Source: Candida dubliniensis CD36 (taxonomy: Eukaryota > Ascomycota > Pichiomycetes > Serinales > Debaryomycetaceae). Taken from it: a stretch of DNA of 64,000 nucleotides. Positions 39,279-49,479 of the stretch are shown piece after piece. Under the pieces are notes generated by a model. It made no database searches, was not told the DNA's origin, and saw nothing but the letters and a program-made list of their open reading frames with translations. Location of the stretch: assembly GCF_000026945.1 (NCBI RefSeq), contig NC_012860.1, positions 2,046,001 to 2,110,000 of the forward strand, read 5' to 3'. The position numbers were made by a program, and so were the translations under genes. How positions within the stretch are numbered: the stretch's first letter is position 1; every line of letters starts with the position of its first letter.

Positions 39279-42209
39279 CTAATCTTCTTCTCTCCCCAAT
39301 TCATAATAAATCCAATTTAAAATAGGACTGTATAATTTATATATGTATGTTACATAGTTGATAATGCTCTCAATCAAGTGGATCACTTCGGACTGATAGT
39401 ATTTAAAAAGTTGAGTTATTTTAGGATTATCAAAATCTTTATTACTTAATAACAGCTTAACTTTTTCATTCATAACTCTTTTAATTCTATCAATATTTTT
39501 GTTGAAATAAATTTCAAAATTGGAGTTCATGATTAGTTCGTGATGGTTTTCTAATCGTTCATGGACCTTATCGATTTCAAGAAATCTCTCACCATGATAA
39601 AACTCAAACATTATTCCAAAACAATTAACATTTATCAAATGATCGAGTTTAGAGTGCAACTCTTGAAAAGTGTCTCTGTAAATGTGACTCAATTCATGAT
39701 TGCTAATACACCCCGAAATAATTTCATTGATAAATATAGTACTAAAGAAATTGCAACTAGGCAAACTATGATTTGAAATTAATATTTTCTCAATACTAGT
39801 TTTCAAACTTGAAGAAATGATTGATTTGCTCTGAGATAGTTGTAAAGTATGATTCTTGAGAATGACATGTTTATAAAACTCGGGGAAAATCAAACTTGAA
39901 TTAAATGTGTAAATGTTAAACTTCAAATGTGGGAAATTCTGACAATGGTTTAATAAAATATATAAATTTTCAAAAACTCTAAACCGTTCAAATTCAGTAT
40001 CTAAAAATCGGCACTTTTTAAAATATAGTTGAAGGACAAATTTGTTCAATTCTATTAAGGAATCCTCAAAAAACTCAGTACCTAAATCGATAGAACACCT
40101 TGTAATCAAGTCCAATAATATATTATTATCATTTAAACTTCCATTATTACCATCATTCACATTATATGTACGGGCCAAATGGACCATACTTTCCAAGTAA
40201 AAACTATCACAATCAACAAGAACAAAAATATCCCTTTCCTTTATTTCATAGTAAGAGTTTGTATACTCCAAATAATAGTTTACCAAATTGTTATAGATTT
40301 GTTTGACGGTAATCGAACTATAGTCAGTTTGGAAAACTTCAGATACTTCTATTTTACCACCATTACTTCCTTGAGGTAAATCATTTGAGTTATAAAGAAG
40401 CCCACTTTTCAATTTAACAGGAAATTTGTGCTGTCGCTTATTTTGCTCTATTTCAATTTGTAGAAACCGCTTCATCCAGTAGCTTCTCCAGTCCAGCAGG
40501 GGAATGATATTTGGAATGAAAAACCTATAATTATTAAAACATACATAACTAGATTTGTTCTGGAGATACGACGAGCTACTGCTTCGACGTAACGTTGGAT
40601 GCGATGACGGTGACGGAAATTGAGTTTGGCTGTAAATCTCATTGACAAAATCGTTCATTGAATTGTAAAATGCCGCCACTTCATTGCTGGAGTTGAAATT
40701 TTTAAGTTCATCCAATTGATAATTATTCAACAATAACAATTCATCCTTCAACTTAGATTGTTGCTTATTCAAATCTTCAACCAGAATATCATTTTCCAAA
40801 TGAGATAGAGCTTTAATTTGTTTGTCAACTATATTTATCGAACTAATTAACAAACTTTTCAAACTGTTGTAATGATTCCATTTGAAAATTTTGAAAATAA
40901 AATTATACTCATGCCAGTATTTCAAAAACTTGTCTGTTAATGATTTTTTTTGGATAATTGTATTAAATTCATCCACCAAGTACTGACCAAATTTGAAAAC
41001 AATTAGCCAAATGCAATTATGAAAAAACATTTCCTTTTCATCTTTTGTATCAGTATTTACATTAAACCCTGGGTGATTATAATTCACACTTTGTCTATTC
41101 CCAACATCATTACCATCGTGATTCATACACGAATTGAAATCAGCAATCATTATAAAACAATAAAAAAATGACTTGTATTCTGATCCCAACAAGTGAGGCA
41201 CTTGCAAATATTTCAATATAAAATGAATCCCAATTTTCAAATCATTATCACTATTGGAAAATTTTAGCACCTTGCTGAATGAAAATGCTTGAAATTTTTC
41301 CAAGAATTGAGAGTTTGCAACCATGTTCACATACTTGTGAAATAAAAACTTTTGCGCCAACTTTTGTAAAGGAACAAATAGATTTATGTCCAAATATTTG
41401 GGCACATGTCGATTGTTCCGATTAGGAGTAGCACTCATGGACATGACATTTGTTCTTTGTGATTTTTGAATGATGATTCTTGCACCTCTTGTATCGGTAT
41501 CACCAACATCTCGATAAAATTTGGCAGCTCGTTGCCTAACCATGTTTAAATATTGATTACGTCTAATATTAGCCTGTTGTAATTCATCATTCAACTTTTT
41601 CAACCTCAGTTCTTGATTCAATTGTCGTTTTTTCTGAAGAGCCAATAATTTCCGTGATATTCTACTTGATTTCTCCAGTAACTTGATTTGAATATTCTGT
41701 AAGATTTCTTGTTTGCGTAAAGTAGGTATTGAATTATCCCGGGATACAGTAGTATTGCTTACCGGGGTTAGGTTCTTCAATATATCATTCGGTAATTGAA
41801 AATTAGAATTAAATGACGGTCTTGTTGGTCCAGCAGTAGTGGTGGTATACTCATTTAACTTTTGTCTTTTTGGCGGGTATCTAGGCGGTGTAGATATACC
41901 CCCATCACATAAAACAGGTGTGGCTTGTAAATTTAAATCTGTGTCTTCAATGTCAACCTCATTTTCAAATAGGTTACCTGTCTCGATTTGTGATGTACTA
42001 TACTTAACAGATTGAGGACTTGCTTGTGTATGTACTTCAGAAGTACCCGATGACTGTGATGTAGATGGAGCCGGAGATGTAGATATAGCTGTATTATATG
42101 TTTCGTTATTCAAAGTACTTGAGTTTCCATATCTATTGTTGGCAATCTTTCGTTTTCTTGTTTGGTCTCTTGTCAGTTGCTGATTAGACACTTGTCTGTG
42201 TGAGGCCAT
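39279..42209 (-). CDS. TCP11/Sok1-like coiled-coil protein
   Basis: A 976-residue protein without membrane segments. The N-terminal 180 residues are Ser/Thr/Gln-rich and begin with a basic TRKRKIANNR patch. A strong basic coiled coil follows (about 195-260: RKLLALQKKRQ, then NQELRLKKLNDELQQANIRRNQYL), ending RQRAAKFYRD. The remainder is a long helical domain with many Phe, Leu and Tyr. This coil-then-helical layout resembles TCP11-family proteins, including S. cerevisiae Sok1, which affects cAMP/PKA signalling; the match is by impression only. The open frame continues upstream through a TTG at 42287; I use the first ATG. Function stays uncertain. Confidence 0.6.
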   Translation of the reverse strand: MASHRQVSNQQLTRDQTRKRKIANNRYGNSSTLNNETYNTAISTSPAPSTSQSSGTSEVHTQASPQSVKYSTSQIETGNLFENEVDIEDTDLNLQATPVLCDGGISTPPRYPPKRQKLNEYTTTTAGPTRPSFNSNFQLPNDILKNLTPVSNTTVSRDNSIPTLRKQEILQNIQIKLLEKSSRISRKLLALQKKRQLNQELRLKKLNDELQQANIRRNQYLNMVRQRAAKFYRDVGDTDTRGARIIIQKSQRTNVMSMSATPNRNNRHVPKYLDINLFVPLQKLAQKFLFHKYVNMVANSQFLEKFQAFSFSKVLKFSNSDNDLKIGIHFILKYLQVPHLLGSEYKSFFYCFIMIADFNSCMNHDGNDVGNRQSVNYNHPGFNVNTDTKDEKEMFFHNCIWLIVFKFGQYLVDEFNTIIQKKSLTDKFLKYWHEYNFIFKIFKWNHYNSLKSLLISSINIVDKQIKALSHLENDILVEDLNKQQSKLKDELLLLNNYQLDELKNFNSSNEVAAFYNSMNDFVNEIYSQTQFPSPSSHPTLRRSSSSSYLQNKSSYVCFNNYRFFIPNIIPLLDWRSYWMKRFLQIEIEQNKRQHKFPVKLKSGLLYNSNDLPQGSNGGKIEVSEVFQTDYSSITVKQIYNNLVNYYLEYTNSYYEIKERDIFVLVDCDSFYLESMVHLARTYNVNDGNNGSLNDNNILLDLITRCSIDLGTEFFEDSLIELNKFVLQLYFKKCRFLDTEFERFRVFENLYILLNHCQNFPHLKFNIYTFNSSLIFPEFYKHVILKNHTLQLSQSKSIISSSLKTSIEKILISNHSLPSCNFFSTIFINEIISGCISNHELSHIYRDTFQELHSKLDHLINVNCFGIMFEFYHGERFLEIDKVHERLENHHELIMNSNFEIYFNKNIDRIKRVMNEKVKLLLSNKDFDNPKITQLFKYYQSEVIHLIESIINYVTYIYKLYSPILNWIYYELGREED

Positions 42210-43575
42210 CGTTGTCAGAAATTCAAACGGGTAATAAAAATAGGCAAATGCAAAAGACTGAGACGACACCAGTGAGACGTGGGGCAATTATATTAAAAAA
42301 AAAAACCAAGTTCCTTGAAATACGCTAGCAAAATCACACACCCTATTTATGGTACCAAAATGTAAGATAATAGTTCTATTAAGTATATTTACATCCAAAA
42401 TGAATCAACAGCAACTCTGTTAAATATTTGTGTGGTTGTAAAGGTGTGGTTGTAAAAAAAAATTAAAATACTGATAAAAAGATAGCCTTAAAAGAAAGCT
42501 AAGGAGAGAGAAATGGTTTAAGATAAAGGAAATTAGTATTAAATAGGAAAAAGCTAAAAATAAGGAGTGTGGAGTGAGATAGAAAGGAAAAAAAAAAAAA
42601 AAAAAACGATAACAATATATAAATAGAAATACAAGTAAAATGAAACAACCAGCAAGAATCAATCAAATAAATCATAACCACGGAAATTCAGGAAACAAAA
42701 AAAGAAATAGACAAAGAAGAAAAAACAGCAAACATCCAGAAAACTTAGAAATTATAAATCATGCAACACTAGGAAATAGTATTATCGTTCAACCAAACGT
42801 AAAGTTTTGATTGTTTGAAACACATAAAGAACAATTTTTGTATGGAGGGTTGTCAATGGAAACTCTAACAAAGCGATTGGTGTCACCACCTTATTTTTTT
42901 TTTTCTGTTGTTGTTTGGATATTTGCTTTGCAGATCTATGTGTTGATGTTCTTTGAAGGAAACTATTAATGGCCTACCTTCATTGAATACTTTTAGTCCT
43001 AGTTCTTAGATATGCTGCTAATTTCTTTTATAGTTTCCCCAATTATGAATTCATATGCAAGCAAGCTTGTTAAATAGCAATTTCATAAACTTCAATTCAT
43101 GTTGCCATCTGAGTAAGAAATAAATTTGACCACATAAGAATCCAGCAAAGCAGGGCCAGTTGACGGGATTCACGGCAATGGCAATCATTTCTCACACTAT
43201 TTCTTATTCTGCATCTGAAATGTGGCTTGTTCAACCTGGTTATTATCCAATACATGCCCATTCAGGAATCGGTGGCTTAAGTTATCTGAAGGAAGATTGA
43301 ATGCTTTCAAAATGTGAAATAGAGACAAAAAAAAAAAATAGAGATTCAAAGTGACTTTTGCAACAACTTTTACTGGGCCAATCCAGACAACAACTTTACA
43401 ACATCAATAGAATGATAATTTGTATACATGTAAAACTGTATATATTATGCTAGTATTTAATGTAAAAAAAAAAAATCTATAAAATGCACATAAATAATTT
43501 GCTCTTAATCCCTTTATACTACAAAACAAAAACAAAAACAAAAGCAAACCTAAAACAATTGAACTCAACTATGAC
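42210..43575. other. Spacer between TCP11-like and RGS genes, 1.37 kb
   Basis: It holds the promoter of the TCP11-like gene and the 3' region of the RGS gene. Only A/T homopolymers and low-complexity frames (for example 42420-42681, minus) are seen. Confidence 0.6.
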
Positions 43576-45261
43576 TTACTTCTTTCTTGACCAAAATTTT
43601 AAAGACGAAGCACCACCTGATTCAGCATTGATTGAAACTGGACTTGCATTTAACGAACGATAATCACTTCCAACATCACTACTATTACCAGATTCAGTGT
43701 CCTTAACGCTTACGCCATGAAAAGTGCCAGATCTTTTAACGTGATGGTTGGTATGGTGGTGATGACTACGATGCACCAGATGCTGATGTGATGTTCTGTG
43801 AGAAGAACGGGAACTTATATGTTTCTCGTGGTTCCCATTCAAATTGGAAGTGGTAGTGGTAGTGGACGTACCATTACTATCTTTGCCAAGTTTCAAATGA
43901 CCAAATATTGCAGATATCGATGCCGTGGATGAAGACGATGATGTAGTTGATGAATTATCGGTACCGCTGGAATTGTTCCCGTTGGCAGTATTTAAGATTT
44001 TATTTGTCTTTTTCGGCAAGCTGGAAAATTTACTGAAAAATGAACCGCTCTCCGTATTGCTGCCATTAATAGCAGAAGGCCTCCCAGGTGAACTAGCTAT
44101 ACTTTTACTTGCTCGATGGGTCTGGGTCTGAATATTGTTGGGAATATTATATGGTTTAGTTTTATTTGTAAATGATGACGGACTCATATTGTCACTAATG
44201 TAAGGTAATGGCGATGTACTTGGTGATAGCATTGGTGTATTATTAGTTGGAGTTTTCAGCTGTTTCCGGAGTAATTTTTTCACATAACTGTTGAAATTAA
44301 CGTAGCCATTTTCATTTAACATTCTCATTACTTCCTTGCTAGCTTTCGTTAACGTTTGTGGATGGTGTAGTCTAGAGAACGTCGATTCCTGGACAATTTG
44401 TTTGAACAAAGTTTGTGATATATTGATCTCCATGGGCGAATCACATTTAATATAAGTATTCATAATGTATTTCCATTCATCATTTAGTAACTTAATCTCG
44501 GGATCTTCGTCATTATTTGAATTGTTACGGGACTGATCTTGACTGTCATTGTCATCTTCGTCATCTCTACAAGTATATTTGTCCTTCAAATTGTCCCATA
44601 TATTCTCGTTTGCATTTCCAAAATCATCTAAATCATCAATGGTGGAAACAAATGCATTTTGAGGATCTAAATCAACCGACTGTATCAGCCGCGTTTTGCG
44701 CATATTGGAAAACGATTCAAACGAACTGCACGAGTGATATCGCAGATTTAGTCCTGATTCGTTATTATTGCAATCCAGGGTTCCATTCGAGACATGATTA
44801 CACGGCAGGGTTTCTTGTTCGCTAATATTTGGATCAAATTTTAGTTTATAATAGTATTCATAACGATAAATATCAACAAGAAAATTCAAGTTTTCTTGGG
44901 TATGTTGCTTAGCCAAATAGTCTGTAAAGTCTTGAACCATTTTAATCTTACCTTCATCTTCCAATTGGCCCAAGGAATGTAAAAAACAATCATTTACCAA
45001 ATCTTCTAATGGGGGTAATAATGGTGTTGATGGTCTCGTGATTGGTGATGCAGTGCTATTAGTAGTACTAGTAGAACTTCCCATAGTCTGATCCAAAGAT
45101 GTGAAAATCGATGAAGGCACGGCATTTTTAGTTCGTGGTGAAATCGGATACGATGAACTGTTCGTTACAGTGGAGGCTGTACTTGTAGTGGTTGTCATTG
45201 TTGGAGGTGATGTAGATGATGATGCATTTACAGATTCATCAGGTGAAGAATCTAGTGTCAT
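43576..45261 (-). CDS. RGS-domain protein (regulator of G-protein signalling)
   Basis: Likely GTPase-activating protein for a heterotrimeric G-alpha subunit, of the S. cerevisiae Rgs2 kind, acting in glucose/cAMP signalling. The RGS fold is split: its first helices lie at about 85-135 (FLHSLGQLEDEGKIKMVQDF and QENLNFLVDIYRYE), an acidic insert fills about 140-235, and the closing helices are at about 255-330 (INISQTLFKQIVQES, then NFNSYVKKLLRKQ). The C-terminal 230 residues are Ser/Thr/Asn/His-rich, with a striking HRSHHHHTNHH run, and end SLKFWSRKK. The open frame runs upstream to a TTG at 45306; the first ATG is used. The leader is nearly free of ATG apart from a three-codon uORF. Confidence 0.82.
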   Translation of the reverse strand: MTLDSSPDESVNASSSTSPPTMTTTTSTASTVTNSSSYPISPRTKNAVPSSIFTSLDQTMGSSTSTTNSTASPITRPSTPLLPPLEDLVNDCFLHSLGQLEDEGKIKMVQDFTDYLAKQHTQENLNFLVDIYRYEYYYKLKFDPNISEQETLPCNHVSNGTLDCNNNESGLNLRYHSCSSFESFSNMRKTRLIQSVDLDPQNAFVSTIDDLDDFGNANENIWDNLKDKYTCRDDEDDNDSQDQSRNNSNNDEDPEIKLLNDEWKYIMNTYIKCDSPMEINISQTLFKQIVQESTFSRLHHPQTLTKASKEVMRMLNENGYVNFNSYVKKLLRKQLKTPTNNTPMLSPSTSPLPYISDNMSPSSFTNKTKPYNIPNNIQTQTHRASKSIASSPGRPSAINGSNTESGSFFSKFSSLPKKTNKILNTANGNNSSGTDNSSTTSSSSSTASISAIFGHLKLGKDSNGTSTTTTTSNLNGNHEKHISSRSSHRTSHQHLVHRSHHHHTNHHVKRSGTFHGVSVKDTESGNSSDVGSDYRSLNASPVSINAESGGASSLKFWSRKK

Positions 45262-45617
45262 TGTTGTATACAACACTTGTCCTCCAATTTTAATGTTTAT
45301 TATCAATTATCGAAATAAGGCTTTCTCTATGCTTCTAATAAAACCAAATCCAAGTATATAAATGAAGAATAAAAGTTAAGAAGATTCCCAAAAAAAAAAA
45401 AGTAAAAAACAAAAAAAAGCAGGAAATTATAGTGAGAAATATTAGAAGTTGAATGCTATAAAAAAAAAAAGAAAGAAAAAACAAAATAATAATTAAAATA
45501 ATACAAATAACTTTTTCTTTCTTTTTTTGAATTTTGACTTCCTGTAAGTTAAAGTAAATTTCGGTCTAATTTTGTATGTATGAGGTGGGTAGCTTTCTTT
45601 TTTTTTTTTTTTTTTCC

Positions 45618-45629
45618 TTAATTCTCCAT
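45618..45629 (-). promoter_or_regulatory. Minimal uORF in the RGS gene leader
   Basis: ATG GAG AAT TAA is the only ATG on the minus strand between 45261 and 45973. It lies about 365 bases upstream of the main start. Confidence 0.4.
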
Positions 45630-45920
45630 TCTGTGTAATCTGGTGAAATATTATATTTTTTTTTGTATTGTTTTGTTGTTGGTTTAAACTTTACACTTCT
45701 TTTCAACGGTTTTTTTGATGTTTTATACACGACTTTGACTTTTGTACGTTTGTTTACTTGCACACACACACACACCGAGTAGTAAACTTTTTTTTTAATG
45801 CGTGGTTTTCTGTTTTTGTGTGCCTGAAATTTGGAGTTGTGGGTCTACAATAAAGAAATTGTATGACCACCTGTATATAATCTATTATCAATGTAAGTAT
45901 GGTTAAACTGAGTTTCAATT

Positions 45921-45950
45921 GTTGGTTGGTTGGTTGGTTGGTTGGTTGGT
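45921..45950 (+). repeat. (GGTT) tetranucleotide repeat
   Basis: About seven tandem GGTT units in the large spacer, upstream of the RGS gene. Confidence 0.85.
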
Positions 45951-47126
45951 GGAATGTTTCAAATATTAGTGTGCATATACTTCTGTTTCTAGAATTCTTA
46001 AGTCATACTGTAGAATCTTTCGTTTAGTCAGTGTCTCCTCTTTCTATTGCAGGTTAATCTAATGGCTCACTATGTTGTGTATAAGATTACTCTCATTCAT
46101 ATCTACACGAAAAAAGAAGTTAGATACCCTAGACCACTACTGAGCATATTTTTTTCGTTATATTTATTTGATTGTTTTTATGTAGCAAAATCTCATCGTC
46201 CATGTGAACAGCGAAAGAATTTTTTTTTTTCTTTTTCTTTTTTTTTTTTTTGACTACTCGATTCGGTCGCTTTTGTTAGTGGAGTTGAGTGACCCTTAGC
46301 TCATGACTATGAAAAAAAAAATCACTCCATTATTTTTAATTTAGACAATGGACACGCACTTTTCGGAGAATATCTTCCACACAATAACCAAATTGTGCTT
46401 TTTACCCATGTAGCACCAGCACTTATTATGTGTGGTACGACCCTTGCATAAGTATTGCTTCTTTCTGCGTTTCTCAACCGCTGGTGTACCACCTAGGTTC
46501 ACAAGTTATTGTTATGTATATTTGGTGTATAAGGAGAGGGCGTTTTGTTTTTGATTCAAAATACTGAAAGACAAACGCAAAAAGTACAAAAAGCTCTAGC
46601 GGGATTTATAGGTATAAAATTCTATTGTGTTAGTTTGCTGTTATTGTCTTTGTAGACATTTCAACGATCGGTAGGGTTTTTAGATGTAATGACTTGTCAT
46701 AAGACATGGTAATCGTCTAGCAGACCAAGCATTGTTTTTATTAGAACCGCTGGTAATTAACTATCTTATTTACACAAATTATAATTTTTATTTTGGCTCT
46801 TATTATTCTAGTTCTTATTTCTGCTTACATACAGGAATGTTTTACACATTTGAGTCCTTTCTCTTTGTTGATTAGGTTGTGTAAGTATACATGGAGCACT
46901 TTCTTTTGGTCTTGTCAATGTGTGGCTGAAACGATATTAAAAGTTTCTCAATATCAAGACAATCTGGTATTCGATTACGTAACTACTCGTGCATGAAATA
47001 GTGTGGTCTATTTGTGTAATTTTAGAGAATCAAAATTGGTCCTGTTTCGGGTTTCAAATAGCCATCTATTGGCTGATTGATTAAGAAATTGCTTTTAAAT
47101 CTATACTATAATAAGTCAGCAGTTCA

Positions 47127-47375
47127 TTAGCTTTTTTTTTTTCTTCTGGATCTCGACCATATCAACCAGTGAGTTCTGGCAAGTGTTACTAGGAATAAAA
47201 TTAGAACAATGATGAAAGTAACAATGAAATTATAATTAAGAACACCAAAATTAAAACAAAAAGAACGACCGCCTTGATCAAACGTTTGCGTTCTTATTTT
47301 TATTATTGGTTCAATTTTTCTCCACTTGTTTACTTTAATTATTTTAGAATGAACTTCGGATTTATCTCTATCCAT
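47127..47375 (-). CDS. Possible small tail-anchored-like protein
   Basis: An ATG-started frame of 82 codons. The first 45 residues are hydrophilic and strongly basic; one hydrophobic segment (about 50-70, FIVTFIIVLILFLVTLA) is followed by a short, very basic tail (RSRRKKKS). The layout is that of a small single-pass membrane protein, but there is no known relative and AT-rich DNA gives such frames by chance. Its 3' part overlaps a T tract at 47131-47140 that writes the lysine tail. Confidence 0.2.
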   Translation of the reverse strand: MDRDKSEVHSKIIKVNKWRKIEPIIKIRTQTFDQGGRSFCFNFGVLNYNFIVTFIIVLILFLVTLARTHWLIWSRSRRKKKS

Positions 47376-48494
47376 GTTTGCTCACTTTGAGATTGTCGAA
47401 ATTGTTATCCATCTGTACAGCTTCTAATTCAATTCATGTAGACACTAGACTTCTCAATTACTAAATTTGTCTGGGCAATCAACAGGTTATAATCGACCCA
47501 GTCCTTGGGTAAATTCAATCCCGACTAAATAACAAATAGGACAAAATTGATCACGGATTTACAAGTACCAAAAGAATAGTTTTAAATTCTTTTTTCAACC
47601 GATACAAAGAAAAGAAATTAATTTAAACTGTTTTTTTTTTTTTATTGAAATCTATACTCAGACCAATTAATTATGTCTATTTTAAAACAAAATAGAATGT
47701 AAAAGAAAATACACTGAATCCTACATTAAATTACTTTCGGTAGTGTTTGGTAGTTCATTTCCCTTCCACTACAAAAATTAAACCAGGTTTCAACTCACGG
47801 ATATACACATATTCAAGGCTTTGAAAAAATAGAATTAAATTCAATTATGATTATAATTTGAATTGGACTATTATAACCATGTCGTCGTTATCATATTGGT
47901 AGTTATTATTTCAGAATAATAAATTTTATTCCAACTGAATTGTACCTTTGTGTACTTGTGCACGGCCATTTTTTTTTTTTTTAAATTACCAGGCAATCAA
48001 TAAACAACCAATTTGGTAAAAACTAGTTTAGATCATACCTGACTTGGTTTCATAACCTCAAAAAATAGTGTTGTTTTCAAGGGGGGGGTGGGGTATAGGT
48101 GTTAAATTGACAACGTATAAAATAAACATATCACTGTTGAAGTTGCAAATGTCTTTTCATTAAACCTAGATACCAAGAACTTGTACATTGACTTGGCTAG
48201 AGTGTGTTAAAATGTTTCAGTGCTTGCACTACCTTCAAAATACCTTGATTAAATTAACTATTGAGATTTGTACTGAGTTTTGTTATTTCTTTTCCTAGCG
48301 TTTCTTGAAATGTGTTTGTTTTATCATGTTAATATGGTGGTTGAGCGGATTTACGCACTTGCCTAGATCGGGAAGAAAAAATTACTTGTATACAGAACCT
48401 CATCGACACACATACATTTGTTTTTTTTTTTTTTTTCTCAAAAGAACCAAAGAAACAAACACTATCTGTTGTATTATCACAGCTTTAATTTACC

Positions 48495-49073
48495 ATGCCG
48501 TTAGCTCATAATTTAAATAAAGTGACGAAAAATATATCCAAATCAGCTGGATCCCTTCATATCAAAGGTCGTAAATTCAAACAATTAAATCGTGCCACAT
48601 TAAGAGATAAAAAACTCCAACAAAGAAAATCCCAAAGTTTAGAACGTAAATCAAATGAATTAAGTATTGTGTTTTTCATTCAAAGTTTACTACAAGAAAA
48701 CAGTACCATTAGTGATAATGAAGAAAATTTAGAGGAGTTCACTAATAAGAAACAATTTTCATTAGATGAGATGAAACAAATTATTGAAAAATTCATTCAT
48801 CAACATGATGAAGAATTACAAAAATTACAATCAGAAAGAAGAAAAGGTCGACCACCAATTAATAGACAAACCATATTAGAAGAAAAATTGAAATATGATT
48901 TAGAAATATATAAAACTGGTTTCAAAATTCCTGATTTAACTGATCAATTGACAGTAGAAAGAATAAAAGAATGGAATGGAACTACAGGTGCTACTACTAC
49001 TATGAGATTTATACGGGTTTCTAAAGATATGACTGAATTACCCACCACTACAACTGAAATCGAAATGAAATAA
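48495..49073 (+). CDS. TMA16: Translation machinery-associated protein 16
   Basis: Small nuclear factor bound to late 60S pre-ribosomal particles. The 192-residue protein is basic at the N-terminus (KGRKFKQLNRATLRDKKLQQRK), has helical central segments, a KGRPP motif with following LEEKLKYDLEIYKTGFKIPDL, and a final KEWNGTTGATTTMRFIRVS stretch, all matching my memory of the Tma16 family, which is about 180-200 residues long. It starts at the first ATG after a T tract in the leader. No intron is needed. Confidence 0.85.
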   Translation: MPLAHNLNKVTKNISKSAGSLHIKGRKFKQLNRATLRDKKLQQRKSQSLERKSNELSIVFFIQSLLQENSTISDNEENLEEFTNKKQFSLDEMKQIIEKFIHQHDEELQKLQSERRKGRPPINRQTILEEKLKYDLEIYKTGFKIPDLTDQLTVERIKEWNGTTGATTTMRFIRVSKDMTELPTTTTEIEMK

Positions 49074-49479
49074 TAATTCTGTGCTGTTTGTTTTTGGTGG
49101 TTATAGGCTAGTGGATTAATTTTGGTTGTAATCAAGTTTGCGTTTTATATTATCAATGATAAAAGTTGGAGGAGGAGCTTCTATTGATTCAGCCTTAGTT
49201 GGAAGCCTGGTTGGTTTTTAAAACATGTATATCGTATCGTTCAATATATTATTTGAGGTTGCAAAGTGGTTTTGTTGACTGTGCTACATTCTTCTGTTCC
49301 TTGTAACCTTTGTGGTGACCGTGCAATGGATTATTTCCATAAGCTTATGTATTTCATTTTCAAGTTCCTTGACAAGTCACTAATATATAAAACAATCCAA
49401 TAATATACACATTTACTACCGGAACTAGAATATCTACATAAATAAACTAAAACTAAATCAAAATTCAATTCCCAAGGTC
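49074..49479. other. Convergent 3' region after TMA16
   Basis: 406 bases between convergent stop codons; no gene or motif beyond AT-rich 3'-end sequences. Confidence 0.6.

Larger units (their letters stand above)
45262..48494. other. Large intergenic region, 3.2 kb
   Basis: The longest gene-free stretch. It contains the RGS leader and promoter (TATATA near 45873 on the minus strand), a GGTT repeat, several T tracts and a short G8TG4 run at 48081. A minus-strand 82-codon ATG frame (47127-47375) with one membrane segment is the only plausible small gene. No tRNA or transposon end was recognised. Confidence 0.6.

Noticed and set aside
46793..46996. 67-codon hydrophobic frame in the large spacer
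   Set aside because: It begins at TTG and lacks any recognisable feature.
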